Assembly: GCF_030297155.1 (NCBI RefSeq)
Contig: NZ_AP028067.1
Location: 1,488,001 to 1,552,000 of the forward strand
Direction of reading: 5' to 3'
Source of the DNA: Vibrio sp. FE10
GTDB taxonomy: Bacteria > Pseudomonadota > Gammaproteobacteria > Enterobacterales > Vibrionaceae
Length of the DNA stretch: 64,000 nt
Made by a program: the position numbers and the translations under genes. Positions 1-10,269 of this stretch are shown here, piece after piece (positions within the stretch are counted from its first letter, which is position 1; each line of letters begins with the position of its first letter). The notes under the pieces were generated by a model. That model saw nothing but the letters and a program-made list of their open reading frames with translations, had not been told where the DNA came from and made no database searches.

Positions 1-1527
1 AACTTGTTGATTGATTTCGGGCGCGCCTTTCTTAGGAACGATCTCAACGATGTAATGCTTTCAGAGTTAACCACTAACGTGACCAACAGTTACCTGATTG
101 AAGCCAGTCGTTTGATTTTACCTCCCAAGTTACTTCCTCAGTTACAAACCTACGACTATGGTGATGAAATGGTCGAGGTGCTAGAACACGACATTCAAGA
201 ACCCCATTGGCAAGGTAATGTGCTGAGTGTGCCATTAGAGGTTGAGAATGTGATTGTCGGCGTCTTAATAGTCCAAGTTAGATTGCTGGACCAAGACTAC
301 GAGTTTATTCAGAGCCAACTGTTACTCGTAACCGACCTTATTTGCAGTGCATTAACCCATCAACTGACCATCAACCGAAATATCGAATCTCGCCAACGTG
401 CCGAAGAGTCTGAAAGGGCAACGCGTGACTTTGTGGCGATGATCAACCATGAACTAAGAACCCCGCTTAATGGCTTACTAGGCAGTGCTGAGTTGATCAG
501 TGATACCGAACTGAACAGCTCTCAGCGTGAGATAGTGAATAACCTTAGCCAGTCTGGCGAGTTTCTCAGAACCATCATTAATGACTTACTTGATTACAGT
601 AAGATTAATGCAGGCATGTTGGAGCTTATACCGAAGAAATTTGCCTTACACGATTTAAGAAACACGATTGAGAGTATTTTCGTCAATCGCGCCATTGAAA
701 AGCAGCTTGAATTCAATATCAGTGTTGCTTCCAATGTGCCTTCTCATTTCCAAGGGGATTTAGAACGTATCACTCAACTGTTTGTGAACTTGATCGGTAA
801 TGCGATTAAATTTACGGAAGAAGGGCATGTGAATGTTGATATTGAATGGGACAACAAGCAATTCGTTTTCTCGGTGGAGGATACTGGGGTCGGGATTGCT
901 GAGTCTGCCCACAAAACGCTGTTTGAACCGTTTACCCAGGCCGATAACTCAAGTAGTCGAAATTATGAAGGCACAGGGCTGGGTTTAGCGATTTGTCGCA
1001 AGTTAGTGGCTCTAATGAATGGCGATATTGGAGTGACCAGTGTTGTGGGGGTCGGTACTCGATTTACCATTTCAATTCCTCTTCAAGTTGTCGACATGCC
1101 AACAGAGAGTGATCGAGTCGCGACAGGGTTTGAATCAGAGGGCGAACTGTCTTTACTTAAAGTACTGGTGGTGGACGATATCAAGATGAACCAAATCATC
1201 ATCCAACAGATGCTGCGCAAATATGAGATAGAGCCGACCATCGCTGGTAATGGGGTGGAAGGGTTGGAACTGGCCTCAGACAATGAATATGACATTGTGT
1301 TTATGGATTGCAGGATGCCAGTCATGGACGGTTTTGAAGCGACACAAAAGCTAAGAGAGAAAGGTTACACTAAGTCTATTGTGGCACTCACAGCCGGAAC
1401 GACGCTTGAAGAGCGTGAGCGTTGCATTAAGTCTGGAATGGATGACATCCTCAGCAAACCCTACACCTCGAACGATCTTAAAGACATGCTCAAGAAGTGG
1501 GGTATTGCACCAGCTGCTGTTGTTTAG
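1..1527 (+). CDS. Hybrid sensor histidine kinase (5' end outside window)
   Basis: The frame is open from the first base, so the N-terminus lies upstream. Numbering from a TTG at base 4, residues 1-125 look like the end of a GAF-like sensor fold. A short helical linker leads to a HisKA box with the phospho-acceptor His near residue 149 (NHELRTPLNG). A HATPase domain follows, with an N box (NLIGNAIKF), DTGVG and GTGLGLAI. A C-terminal receiver domain carries VVDD, the acceptor Asp near 435 (FMDCRMP) and the conserved Lys near 485 (SKPY). It therefore autophosphorylates and passes phosphate to its own receiver; no Hpt domain is present, so a separate Hpt protein is probably needed. No membrane segment is visible in this part. 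The sensed signal is unknown. A strong terminator follows directly. Confidence 0.9.
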   Translation, partial: NLLIDFGRAFLRNDLNDVMLSELTTNVTNSYLIEASRLILPPKLLPQLQTYDYGDEMVEVLEHDIQEPHWQGNVLSVPLEVENVIVGVLIVQVRLLDQDYEFIQSQLLLVTDLICSALTHQLTINRNIESRQRAEESERATRDFVAMINHELRTPLNGLLGSAELISDTELNSSQREIVNNLSQSGEFLRTIINDLLDYSKINAGMLELIPKKFALHDLRNTIESIFVNRAIEKQLEFNISVASNVPSHFQGDLERITQLFVNLIGNAIKFTEEGHVNVDIEWDNKQFVFSVEDTGVGIAESAHKTLFEPFTQADNSSSRNYEGTGLGLAICRKLVALMNGDIGVTSVVGVGTRFTISIPLQVVDMPTESDRVATGFESEGELSLLKVLVVDDIKMNQIIIQQMLRKYEIEPTIAGNGVEGLELASDNEYDIVFMDCRMPVMDGFEATQKLREKGYTKSIVALTAGTTLEERERCIKSGMDDILSKPYTSNDLKDMLKKWGIAPAAVV

Positions 1528-1565
1528 TGTTAATACATCTGTATTGGCTCTTATCTAAAAACAGA

Positions 1566-1603
1566 AAACCCTAAGCTATCTTGGATGGCTTAGGGTTTGT
1601 TTT
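1566..1603 (+). terminator. Terminator after the hybrid kinase
   Basis: An 11-bp perfect stem (AAACCCTAAGC / GCTTAGGGTTT) with an 11-nt loop is followed by TGTTTT. It lies 40 bases past the kinase stop codon. The converging pabB ends downstream, and the A-rich left arm could serve that strand too. Confidence 0.8.
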
Positions 1604-1679
1604 ATTTGATGACTTAGATTGGCTAACACGCCGCTAGGCTATGTTTGGGTGTTTACGTTTGGGGGTTTACCGATTTAGA

Positions 1680-3077
1680 TTAGCATTCTTCAAGCACTGG
1701 CAAGATACGACTCAGTTTATCGAGTGTTTCTTGATACTCAGAGGCACAGTCACTATCAAATACCACGCCACCGCCAGCCCATGCATAAAGGGCATTATCT
1801 TCCGCAACTAAGGTACGAATCGTAATACTGGTGTCCATTCTGCCATTACGGCTGATATAACCAATACTGCCGCAATATGCTGAACGTCGATGGGGTTCTA
1901 ACTCTTCAATGATCTGCATTGCACGAACTTTCGGAGCGCCCGTAATCGAACCTCCTGGGAAGCAGGCTCTCAATAAGTCAGTCGCCGAGTACTGAACATC
2001 TAGCTCTGCTCTAATGGTGCTCACTAAGTGGTGCACGGCAGGGAAGCTTTCAATATCAAACAATTTAGGGACGTGAACCGACCCTGGCTTTGCAACTCTA
2101 CCGATGTCATTGCGCAGTAGGTCGACGATCATCAGGTTTTCAGCCTGATCTTTTTCTGCTGCCGTTAAGTCTTGAGCATTGGCGTTGTCAATCATAGGGT
2201 CGTCAGAACGAGGACGTGTGCCTTTGATCGGCTTAGTTTCAATAGTGCCACTATTGAGTTCTAAGAATCGTTCAGGAGAGACACTTAAGATTGCTGAGTG
2301 TTCAAGACGAATAAAACCAGAAAACGGCGCCGAATTGTATTGCTCTAACTTTTCATAAGCGAGCCATTCGCTGCCTTGGTAATCGGCACGAAAACGCTGA
2401 GCAAGGTTTATCTGATAACAGTCACCCGACAACAAGTACTCTTGAACGCTATCGAACTTATTGGCATAACTCTGTTCTGTCATGTTGGATTGCCATGGGG
2501 TGGTTAATCCAAACTTCTGATGAGCTTGTTCGGTTTGTTCGGTTTGTTCGGTTTGCGATGGTTGTTGAGTTAACCAATCCCAATGGGTATCAATGTTTTG
2601 TCCAACAAGGAACGCAGTTTTCAGCTTGTGATCAACAATCACAGCCCATTCATACAAGCCAACCGCCATGTCTGGCGCAGAAATATCACGCTTAGCAAGA
2701 GAGGGCAGAGCTTCTACTCGTCGCCCTAAATCGTAACTGAAATAGCCTAGAGCGCCGCCAATGAAAGGCAGTTCAGGATGCTCACTGGTTGCGGGTAGCA
2801 ATTGCTGCTGATATTGGTCGAGTAGTTCGAAAGGGTCTGACTCTGAAACCTCGCACGTCTCATTAACATTAACGGTCGTTTCTGCACCGATTGTCTCGAA
2901 GGTGGCGATGGGTTGAGCAACTAAAATGTCGTATCGACTATCGACGTGGCTTTCTGAGGCAGAGCGTAATAGCATTGCCCACGGCACGCTTTCAATATGA
3001 GAAAACAGCTGTTTAGCTAAAGTTGATTGATATTCAAGCGGCTTGATTTGGATAGAGCGAAATTCGTTGTTATTCAT
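1680..3077 (-). CDS. pabB: Aminodeoxychorismate synthase component I
   Basis: It converts chorismate and glutamine-derived ammonia to 4-amino-4-deoxychorismate in folate (p-aminobenzoate) synthesis, in the cytoplasm with PabA. The 465-aa product has the usual length and the chorismate-binding C-terminal half. KPIKGTRPR carries the Lys of the PIKGT motif, which separates PabB from TrpE (PIAGT). GGSITGAPK and the closing WAGGGVV stretch are also present. I chose the ATG at 3077; an in-frame TTG lies 18 bases upstream, and neither has a clear ribosome binding site. A short in-frame 9-bp tandem repeat near 2527-2555 encodes TEQ repeats in the loop between the N- and C-terminal domains. The gene stands alone, transcribed towards the kinase. 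Confidence 0.93.
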   Translation of the reverse strand: MNNNEFRSIQIKPLEYQSTLAKQLFSHIESVPWAMLLRSASESHVDSRYDILVAQPIATFETIGAETTVNVNETCEVSESDPFELLDQYQQQLLPATSEHPELPFIGGALGYFSYDLGRRVEALPSLAKRDISAPDMAVGLYEWAVIVDHKLKTAFLVGQNIDTHWDWLTQQPSQTEQTEQTEQAHQKFGLTTPWQSNMTEQSYANKFDSVQEYLLSGDCYQINLAQRFRADYQGSEWLAYEKLEQYNSAPFSGFIRLEHSAILSVSPERFLELNSGTIETKPIKGTRPRSDDPMIDNANAQDLTAAEKDQAENLMIVDLLRNDIGRVAKPGSVHVPKLFDIESFPAVHHLVSTIRAELDVQYSATDLLRACFPGGSITGAPKVRAMQIIEELEPHRRSAYCGSIGYISRNGRMDTSITIRTLVAEDNALYAWAGGGVVFDSDCASEYQETLDKLSRILPVLEEC

Positions 3078-3330
3078 TTGTTTAATTTGTGACAAAGAGT
3101 TCGATCACTGCATGGCGTGTGAGAGGAAGCAAGAGTATCATAAATTGAAAATAAAATGGGTTCTTGATTAGAACGGTGCAAACCACATGGTTTAGTTTAA
3201 AGCTATGCAAGCGATTGCTAAAGCAAATAAATACAGCTCAACATAATAAAAAGCTAAGCCAACTAGTCCGGTTAGACAAAACAGTCAAACCAAGAACCCA
3301 CATGGAACCAGAACAATAAAGAGGCATGCA

Positions 3331-4851
3331 ATGACGGTTATTCGTAAGCAAGATGTGATCAGCAGTGTCGCTGACGCACTTCAGTACATTTCTTATTATC
3401 ACCCTTTAGACTTTGTCCAAGCCCTAGAAAAAGCGTACGAGAAAGAAGAGAGCCAAGCAGCAAAAGATGCGATCGCTCAGATTCTTATCAACTCACGCAT
3501 GTCTGCGGAAGGCCATCGTCCAATTTGTCAGGATACAGGTATTGTTACTTGTTTCGTGAACATCGGTATGGATGTCAGGTGGGAAACGGATCAAACAGTA
3601 CAACAGATGGTTGATGAAGGCGTTCGTCAAGCTTACAACAACCCAGATAACCCATTGCGTGCATCTGTCCTAATGGACCCTGCAGGTAAGCGTATTAATA
3701 CTAAAGACAACACGCCAGCGGTTGTTCACATTAATATGGTTCCTGGCAACAAAGTTGAAATTCAAATCGCGGCAAAAGGCGGCGGTTCTGAGAACAAAAC
3801 TAAGATGGTTATGCTGAACCCTTCTGATGATATTGCAGAATGGGTAGAGAAGACGCTGCCAACAATGGGCGCGGGCTGGTGTCCACCGGGCATGCTAGGC
3901 ATAGGCATTGGTGGTACGGCTGAAAAAGCAGCGGTACTAGCAAAAGAATCTCTGATGGAACACATCGATATTCAAGAGCTTATCGACAAAGGTCCAGAGA
4001 ACGCTGAAGAAGAGCTTCGTTTAGACATCTTCAACCGTGTAAACAAATTGGGTATTGGCGCACAAGGTCTTGGCGGTCTAACGACTGTAGTTGACGTAAA
4101 AATCAAAACAGCACCAACGCACGCAGCGTCTAAACCTGTTTGCTTGATCCCGAACTGTGCGGCAACGCGTCACGTTCACTTCACACTAGATGGCAGCGGC
4201 CCTGCAGAGCTAACACCACCTAAGCTAGAAGAGTGGCCAGATATTACTTGGGAAGCAGGCGCAAATACACGCCGTGTTAACCTTGATGAAATTACTAAAG
4301 AAGACGTTCAAGAGTGGAAGACCGGCGAAACGGTTCTTCTATCAGGCAAGATCTTAACCGGTCGTGATGCTGCTCATAAGCGTATTCAAGGCATGCTTGA
4401 AAGTGGTGAAGGCTTACCAGAAGGCGTCGACCTGAAAGGTAAGTTCATTTACTACGTAGGCCCTGTTGATGCGGTACGCGATGAAGCGGTAGGTCCTGCT
4501 GGCCCAACAACGTCTACTCGTATGGATAAGTTCACTGACATGATGCTAGAAGAAACCGGCATTATGGGCATGATTGGTAAAGCAGAGCGTGGTCCTGCAA
4601 CCGTTGAATCAATCAAACAACATAAGTCAGTTTACCTAATGGCCGTTGGCGGTGCCGCTTATCTTGTTGCAAAAGCAATTAAGAAAGCACGTGTTGTTGC
4701 GTTTGAAGATCTCGGTATGGAAGCTATCTACGAATTTGAAGTTGAAGACATGCCAGTAACGGTAGCGGTTGATTCTAATGGCGTGAACGCACACCAAATC
4801 GGTCCTGATACCTGGAAAGTGAAAATTGCAGAAGCTGAAAAAGCCAAATAA
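3331..4851 (+). CDS. Fumarate hydratase, class I (iron-sulfur type)
   Basis: It interconverts fumarate and malate in the TCA cycle or fermentative branch. The 506-residue product fits the single-chain class I enzyme: an N-terminal alpha domain with RPICQDTG and the glycine-rich stretch GWCPPGMLGIGIGGT, then LIPNCAATRH, and a C-terminal beta domain from about residue 330 with GPAGPTTSTRMD. The cysteines in CQDTG and PNCAATRH are expected 4Fe-4S ligands, making the enzyme oxygen-sensitive. The start is an ATG preceded by AGAGG. It is monocistronic, ending in a perfect hairpin terminator. I cannot tell from sequence whether it corresponds to E. coli FumA or FumB, so no symbol is given. Confidence 0.93.
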   Translation: MTVIRKQDVISSVADALQYISYYHPLDFVQALEKAYEKEESQAAKDAIAQILINSRMSAEGHRPICQDTGIVTCFVNIGMDVRWETDQTVQQMVDEGVRQAYNNPDNPLRASVLMDPAGKRINTKDNTPAVVHINMVPGNKVEIQIAAKGGGSENKTKMVMLNPSDDIAEWVEKTLPTMGAGWCPPGMLGIGIGGTAEKAAVLAKESLMEHIDIQELIDKGPENAEEELRLDIFNRVNKLGIGAQGLGGLTTVVDVKIKTAPTHAASKPVCLIPNCAATRHVHFTLDGSGPAELTPPKLEEWPDITWEAGANTRRVNLDEITKEDVQEWKTGETVLLSGKILTGRDAAHKRIQGMLESGEGLPEGVDLKGKFIYYVGPVDAVRDEAVGPAGPTTSTRMDKFTDMMLEETGIMGMIGKAERGPATVESIKQHKSVYLMAVGGAAYLVAKAIKKARVVAFEDLGMEAIYEFEVEDMPVTVAVDSNGVNAHQIGPDTWKVKIAEAEKAK

Positions 4852-4900
4852 GAATTGGCATCAGCGTTTGAATCACGACTTTTCATAGAAAGTTAAATAC

Positions 4901-4931
4901 AAAAGTGCAGCATTATCTGCACTTTTGTCTT
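4901..4931 (+). terminator. Terminator after fumarase
   Basis: A 10-bp perfect stem (AAAAGTGCAG / CTGCACTTTT) with a 6-nt CATTAT loop ends in a T-rich run, 50 bases past the fumarase stop. Confidence 0.85.
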
Positions 4932-4988
4932 ATTATCAATGATATAGTTATAAACACATCGTTTGATATAAGAACATAGGAGAGAGGA

Positions 4989-5174
4989 ATGCCTCGTTTT
5001 ATTCAGATCCTACAGATTATCTTGGCAGTGGTGATTGGTAGTTTCATTGGTTACGATTTGATCTTGCACGGAATCAGTATTTTTAACGAAAAGTACGTAA
5101 CCATCACATGTGTATTATGGTTGATTGCTGAGATAACACTGTTTGTTATCTACAAGTTGATTGAAGACGATTAG
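4989..5174 (+). CDS. Small two-helix membrane protein, function unknown
   Basis: A 61-residue protein made almost entirely of two hydrophobic helices (about residues 5-28 and 38-57) with an acidic end (IEDD). It has a strong ribosome binding site (AGGAGAGAGG just before ATG), its own upstream gap after the fumarase terminator, and its own terminator, so it is a genuine small gene. I do not recognise a characterised family. The topology suggests an inner-membrane protein with both ends on the same side. Confidence 0.75.
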   Translation: MPRFIQILQIILAVVIGSFIGYDLILHGISIFNEKYVTITCVLWLIAEITLFVIYKLIEDD

Positions 5175-5196
5175 TCCGACATCGTATAAAAATTTC

Positions 5197-5233
5197 AAAG
5201 CCCCTGATTATGAATGTAGTCAGGGGCTTTTAT
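5197..5233 (+). terminator. Terminator after the small membrane protein
   Basis: An 11-bp perfect stem (AAAGCCCCTGA / TCAGGGGCTTT) is followed by TTATTC. About 45 bases downstream lies a short AAAAGC hexamer repeat (three units). Confidence 0.85.
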
Positions 5234-5381
5234 TCATCTAGTATTAAGAATGTGTATTGCATACTCACTACTATTAGCAAAAGCAAAAGCAAAAGCAGAC
5301 AAACTATCCCAACAGGGAAAGAACATAGGCTGCCTCTCTATTATCATAATCAGTTAGCCTAACTATCACGGAGTCGTTCAA

Positions 5382-6755
5382 ATGAAACACCTAACTCAAG
5401 AAATGAGTGACTTTATAAGCAGAGGAACGGATTCTCACATTAGAGTAGCGGTCACGGGGCTTTCTCGTGCGGGTAAGACAGCCTTCATCACTTCGCTGGT
5501 TAACCAACTTCTTCATACGTCTACTCACAAGAATTTACCGCTCTTTTCATCGTCGAGAGATGGAAGGATTATTGGTGCTAAACGTATCCCACAACACAAC
5601 ATGATGATCTCGCGCTTTTCTTATGATGAAGCGATGGAGTCACTAAACGCGCAGCCACCAGAATGGCCAGTACCGACGCGTGATGTCAGTGAGATTCGCC
5701 TAGCTATCAAATATAAACCAGCCAAAGGTGCGAAGAAGCTGCTGAGTAAAAACAGCACCCTTTATCTCGATATTGTCGACTACCCAGGCGAGTGGCTACT
5801 TGATTTGCCGTTACTGGATATGGACTTTGATACGTGGAGCCAATCCCAATTCGCAGCATTAAAAGGCGATAGAGAAACCTATTCACAAGAATGGAACGCG
5901 ATGCGCGGTGACATTGATTTGTTGGCCGATGCCGATGAAAAGAAACTGGTCGCCGTTGCCGATAGTTATACCCAGTATCTACATACTTGTAAGAGTAACG
6001 GACTGCACTGGGTACAGCCGGGTCGATTTGTATTACCGGGTGAGCTTGAAGGCGCGCCCGTATTGCAATTTTTCCCGTGTGTAGCACCCGAGGGTAAGTT
6101 CTCGAAAACAAGCAACTATGCGGTTTTAAAAGCGCGTTATGAAGAGTATCAACAGAAGGTGGTGAAGGCGTTCTATAAGAATCACTTCGCGACGTTCGAT
6201 AGACAAATCGTGCTGGTGGACTGCTTACAACCACTTAATGCGGGCTATGACTCTTTCATGGACATGCGTGGTGCGTTAGAACAGTTATTGAAGAGTTTTA
6301 AGTACGGTCGAAGCAATATGCTAAGACGCTTGTTTGCCCCGAAGATCGACAAGATTTTGTTTGCCGCAACCAAGGCCGATCACGTGACTCCGGACCAACA
6401 TCCGAACTTAGTGTCACTGTTACAGCAGATGGTACACCCTGCTTGGCAACAGGCGGCGTTTGAGCATATCGACATGAGTTGCATGAGCATCGCGTCTATT
6501 CAAGCGACGAGCGCGGGTTACATCTCGTCAGGTTCAGACAATGTTCCCGCGCTGCAAGGCGTAACCTTGGATAACGTGCCTCAAACCATGTATCCGGGTG
6601 AGGTGCCGCGTAAGCTGCCAAACAAACAGTATTGGGAAACTAATCAGTTTGATTTCACGAGCTTTAGGCCAATGGAGCAGCACTCCGATGAGCCCTGTCA
6701 GCATCTAAGAGTCGACAAGGTCTTAGAGTATCTCATTGGCGACAAGTTGAAGTAA
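5382..6755 (+). CDS. ycjX: YcjX-family P-loop NTPase (DUF463)
   Basis: A predicted GTPase-like protein of 457 residues. The P-loop [10 protein letters not shown] lies near residue 26. [12 protein letters not shown] resembles the switch II DxxG region, and TKADH occupies the place of the NKxD base-recognition motif. YcjX proteins are linked to envelope stress, but the biochemical role is not settled. The next gene, 14 bases downstream, is ycjF and then comes tyrR. The same order is found in E. coli next to the phage-shock region, which supports the assignment and an operon with ycjF. Start ATG follows the weak site ACGGAG. Confidence 0.93.
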   Translation: MKHLTQEMSDFISRGTDSHIRVAVTGLSRAGKTAFITSLVNQLLHTSTHKNLPLFSSSRDGRIIGAKRIPQHNMMISRFSYDEAMESLNAQPPEWPVPTRDVSEIRLAIKYKPAKGAKKLLSKNSTLYLDIVDYPGEWLLDLPLLDMDFDTWSQSQFAALKGDRETYSQEWNAMRGDIDLLADADEKKLVAVADSYTQYLHTCKSNGLHWVQPGRFVLPGELEGAPVLQFFPCVAPEGKFSKTSNYAVLKARYEEYQQKVVKAFYKNHFATFDRQIVLVDCLQPLNAGYDSFMDMRGALEQLLKSFKYGRSNMLRRLFAPKIDKILFAATKADHVTPDQHPNLVSLLQQMVHPAWQQAAFEHIDMSCMSIASIQATSAGYISSGSDNVPALQGVTLDNVPQTMYPGEVPRKLPNKQYWETNQFDFTSFRPMEQHSDEPCQHLRVDKVLEYLIGDKLK

Positions 6756-6769
6756 TTGAGGCAATCAAT

Positions 6770-7822
6770 ATGAGTGAATTAAAAACAAAGCAGGTCTTTG
6801 ATGAACCATTGAAGACTTCGTTCGATGAGCCGAATAAGAATGAAGTGAGTCCAGACTTAGGCGCTCAACAGCTGTTTACAGAACAAGAGAAGTTTGTGCC
6901 CGTAGCACCACAAGTGGAAACCGACCTTGATGGTGACACTGAGCAGCAATTGGAACAAGTGATTCGACCGAGCAAAAAGAAGAAGTGGTTTGGAACGGGC
7001 TTACTTGTCGCTTTCTCCGGTCTGGTGGGCTGGCAGGCGATTGACTCTGTCATTACCGCTATTCAAACCGCTGACTGGTTAGCTTTAGGTTGGGCAGGCT
7101 TTATCGCAGCAATTGCTTCATTGGGTTTAGGCGCAATAGGCAAAGAGCTGTGGAAGCTGCGTTCGCTGAAAGACCATTTCAGCGTGCAAGATCAAAGTGA
7201 AGAGCTATTACAAAGCCAGAGTGTGGGTAAAGGCAAAGCATTCTGTGAAAACATTGCCAAGCAGGGCGGTATAGTTGCTGAGTCTCCTTCGTACGATAAG
7301 TGGCGAAACAGCATTAACCCGGCGCACAGCGATGCTGAAGTGTTGGATATGTACGATGCGTTGGTCGTGAGTCAGCAAGATAAGGTCGCGACTCAAATCG
7401 TCACTAAGTTCTCGACTGAATCAGCGGCCTTGGTTGCTGTGAGCCCATTAGCCGCAGCAGATATGTTGCTGGTGGCGTGGCGCAATTTCACCATGATAGA
7501 CAAGCTTGCCGACGTCTATGGCATTGAGCTCGGCTATTGGTCTCGCATCAAGCTGTTCAAGTTGGTGTTAATCAACATGGCAGCGGCTGGGGCGAGTGAG
7601 CTGGCGATTGATGCGAGTATGGACTTAGTCTCGATGGATCTTGCAGGCAAAGTATCAGCGAGAGCAGGGCAAGGCCTTGGTGTTGGTATTCTTACTGCAC
7701 GACTTGGTTTGAAAGCGATGTCATTGCTTCGACCTATGCCTTGGCACAATGACCGAAAAGTAAAACTATCCGACCTCCGCAAAGCTGTCCTTTCTGAAAT
7801 AAAGCGCATTACGCTTAAATAA
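6770..7822 (+). CDS. ycjF: YcjF-family inner-membrane protein (UPF0283)
   Basis: A 350-residue inner-membrane protein. Residues 1-75 are acidic and soluble; two hydrophobic segments follow (about 75-92 and 99-118). A C-terminal region with alternating hydrophobic stretches (roughly 205-310) matches the DUF697-like part of the UPF0283 family. It is translated from the same transcript as ycjX (14-bp gap) and precedes tyrR, the conserved order. Function is unknown; it probably works with YcjX at the membrane. Identification rests on the family pattern and neighbours. Confidence 0.9.
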   Translation: MSELKTKQVFDEPLKTSFDEPNKNEVSPDLGAQQLFTEQEKFVPVAPQVETDLDGDTEQQLEQVIRPSKKKKWFGTGLLVAFSGLVGWQAIDSVITAIQTADWLALGWAGFIAAIASLGLGAIGKELWKLRSLKDHFSVQDQSEELLQSQSVGKGKAFCENIAKQGGIVAESPSYDKWRNSINPAHSDAEVLDMYDALVVSQQDKVATQIVTKFSTESAALVAVSPLAAADMLLVAWRNFTMIDKLADVYGIELGYWSRIKLFKLVLINMAAAGASELAIDASMDLVSMDLAGKVSARAGQGLGVGILTARLGLKAMSLLRPMPWHNDRKVKLSDLRKAVLSEIKRITLK

Positions 7823-7966
7823 AGCGAACGACTTACCAATAAAACGGTAGACATTGAGTAGTTAGCGAGCGAAGAGTAAACATATGTTTACTCTTCTTCT
7901 TGACTGAACTTAGAGCTTAATTCACACTACTGTCAACTTATCCTGACACCTATAATAGGACTATTT

Positions 7967-9511
7967 GTGCGTCTTGAAGTATTGTGTGAAGACAGACTCG
8001 GCTTAACGCGTGAGTTGCTCGATATCTTGGCCTCAAAAAGCATTGATTTAAGAGGAATCGAAATTGATGTTAAAGGCATTATTTACCTAAACTGCCCAGA
8101 TATTAATTTTGATGCTTTTAGTGAACTTATGGCTGAAATTCGCCGAATTTCAGGTGTGAAGGATGTACGTAAAATCCAATTTATGCCGAGCGAAAGGCAT
8201 AATACCGAACTGATTGCTCTGCTTGCTAACCTGCCAGACCCCGTGATTGCGATTGACCTTAAAGGCTCAGTCGACATGGCGAACCACGCGGCATTGAACC
8301 TATTCGGCAAGCAAGAAGACGAAGTCATCGGTGAGCCGCTAGCGACGTTTGTTCCTAGCTTTAACTTTGCTCGCTGGATCGAAGGCGATGTAACGCGCCA
8401 TCGTGAAGTCGTAGTGTTAGAAGGTTTGGATTTCTCAATCGAGATACTACCGATTTATCTTGGCGGCGACGTTAACGAAGCGGTATTGGCAAGCGCAGTA
8501 ATGACGATTCGTTCTTGTAATCAAGAGATGAACTCGCCAGATTCAATCCCTGAACAGAACAACCTAGGTTTTGAACACTTTGTTGGTGTCTCTAATCGTC
8601 ATAAAGCCTTGATCAGCCAAGCTAAGAAATTGGCTATGCTGGATCAGCCTCTACTTATTGAAGGGGACACAGGTACGGGCAAAGAGATGTTGGCTAAAGC
8701 GTGTCATAACCGTTCGAACCGAGCGTCTTTCCCATTCTTGATTCTAAGCTGTGCATCAATGCCTGATGACGTGGCAGAAACTGAGCTGTTTGGTCATGCT
8801 CCGGGTTCATTCAATCATGAACAAGGTCATAAGGGCATTTTTGAACAAGCGAATGGCGGCACAGTATTTTTAGATGAGATCGGCGAAATGAGCCCGCATC
8901 TTCAAATCAAACTGCTGCGTTTCCTGCAAGACGGTTCATTCCGACGCGTAGGCGAAGAAGAAGAGATGCACGCTGATGTGCGCATTATCGCTTCAACGCG
9001 CCATCGTCTTTCTGAATTAGCTGACTCAGGTTCATTCCGTGAAGATTTGTTCTACCGTTTAAACGTTTTGACTCTGTCTATTCCGGCACTGCGTGAACGT
9101 TCAAACGATGTAGCACCGTTGTTGGAACTCTTTGTCGCTAAATACGCACAGCAATTGGGTATGTTGAAACCAAAACTGACGGTAGAACTTATCGATCAGT
9201 TAGGTAATTACCAATGGCCGGGTAACATCCGTCAACTTGATAACATGGTACTTCGTGCATTAACTGAGCTGGATTCGGATACGTTAACTGTTGAGCAATT
9301 CCACTTGCCTCAACTTGAAACCATGACGGCAGGAATGGCGAACTTAAGCTTAGACGGCTCACTCGATGAGATCATGAAAGACTATGAATCTCAGATTCTA
9401 GAGAAGCTGTATCAGTCGTTCCCATCGAGCCGTAAGTTAGCAAAACGTCTCAATGTTTCTCACACCTCAATTGCCAACAAACTGCGCGATTACGGTATCA
9501 GAAAGAACTGA
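7967..9511 (+). CDS. tyrR: Transcriptional regulator TyrR
   Basis: It regulates aromatic amino-acid synthesis and transport in response to Tyr, Phe and Trp. The 514 residues give an N-terminal ACT domain (MRLEVLCEDRLGLTREL), a PAS domain (about 80-190), an AAA+ module with Walker A GDTGTGKE near 232 and Walker B VFLDEIGEM, and a C-terminal helix-turn-helix (SSRKLAKRLNVSHTSIANKLRDYG). The GAFTGA loop of sigma-54 activators is replaced by GSFNHEQG, as expected for TyrR, which works with sigma-70. The start is GTG with TAGGA seven bases upstream; the translated N-terminus matches E. coli TyrR from its first residue. Confidence 0.96.
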   Translation: MRLEVLCEDRLGLTRELLDILASKSIDLRGIEIDVKGIIYLNCPDINFDAFSELMAEIRRISGVKDVRKIQFMPSERHNTELIALLANLPDPVIAIDLKGSVDMANHAALNLFGKQEDEVIGEPLATFVPSFNFARWIEGDVTRHREVVVLEGLDFSIEILPIYLGGDVNEAVLASAVMTIRSCNQEMNSPDSIPEQNNLGFEHFVGVSNRHKALISQAKKLAMLDQPLLIEGDTGTGKEMLAKACHNRSNRASFPFLILSCASMPDDVAETELFGHAPGSFNHEQGHKGIFEQANGGTVFLDEIGEMSPHLQIKLLRFLQDGSFRRVGEEEEMHADVRIIASTRHRLSELADSGSFREDLFYRLNVLTLSIPALRERSNDVAPLLELFVAKYAQQLGMLKPKLTVELIDQLGNYQWPGNIRQLDNMVLRALTELDSDTLTVEQFHLPQLETMTAGMANLSLDGSLDEIMKDYESQILEKLYQSFPSSRKLAKRLNVSHTSIANKLRDYGIRKN

Positions 9512-9523
9512 TCGAATAAGAAC

Positions 9524-10117
9524 ATGATTATGGAAGATTTGAGCACACCAGAACGTATTTATAAGCGCGATGGAAACCTGATTCTACGCACCGCTGAGAT
9601 AGACGATGCGAACATGATCAGTGATTACTTTCAAACTAACCGAGACTACCTTAAGCCTTGGGAACCGATTCGTGAAGATGCGTTTTTTGATAGAACGAGT
9701 TGGGCTCAACGCCTGATTAAGCTAAACGAGCTTCATAAAATGGGGCTAGGCTATTACTGTTTGCTTATTAATGATGACACCAACGAAATGTTGGGCACCA
9801 TTTCATTCAGTAATCTATCTCGATTCCCTTTCTATGCGTGTAATGTCGGCTATTCGCTTGCTGAAAGTGCACAAGGTCACGGCTACATGCGCAGAGGTTT
9901 GAGCATGGCAAAGGACTATATGTTTGATGTTCAGAACATGCATCGTTTGATGGCGGGTTATATGCCTCATAATGAGCGCAGTGCTGGTGTGTTGGAACAT
10001 TTAGGTTTTGTACGTGAAGGCTTTGCCAAAGATTATTTGCAGATCAACGGTAAATGGGAAGACCATGTACTGACTGCACTCGTTAACCCGAACTGGGAAG
10101 ATAGGCGCGCTGTTTAG
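9524..10117 (+). CDS. rimJ: RimJ-like N-acetyltransferase (GNAT)
   Basis: A 197-residue GNAT enzyme with close similarity to E. coli RimJ, which acetylates the N-terminal Ala of ribosomal protein S5. Shared stretches include YLKPWEPIR, GYSLAESAQGHGYMRRGL (the acetyl-CoA pyrophosphate loop, here Q-G-H-G-Y) and MPHNERS. The C-terminal KDYLQINGKWEDHVLTAL is almost word for word that of RimJ. It begins 12 bases after tyrR, so it is probably co-transcribed. Two ATGs lie six bases apart (9524 and 9530); neither has a strong ribosome site. Confidence 0.9.
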   Translation: MIMEDLSTPERIYKRDGNLILRTAEIDDANMISDYFQTNRDYLKPWEPIREDAFFDRTSWAQRLIKLNELHKMGLGYYCLLINDDTNEMLGTISFSNLSRFPFYACNVGYSLAESAQGHGYMRRGLSMAKDYMFDVQNMHRLMAGYMPHNERSAGVLEHLGFVREGFAKDYLQINGKWEDHVLTALVNPNWEDRRAV

Positions 10118-10269
10118 ATACCAATAGTCATTAGGCGTAAGTATCAATTAAACGTAAATACAGATTTAGAGGCAGTGACGAACATAGATAAAATGAAACC
10201 GTCACTGTATCAAAAAGAGCATATAGGCATGGAAATCCATAAGCCTAAGAAGAAATTTGAGGAATTTTG

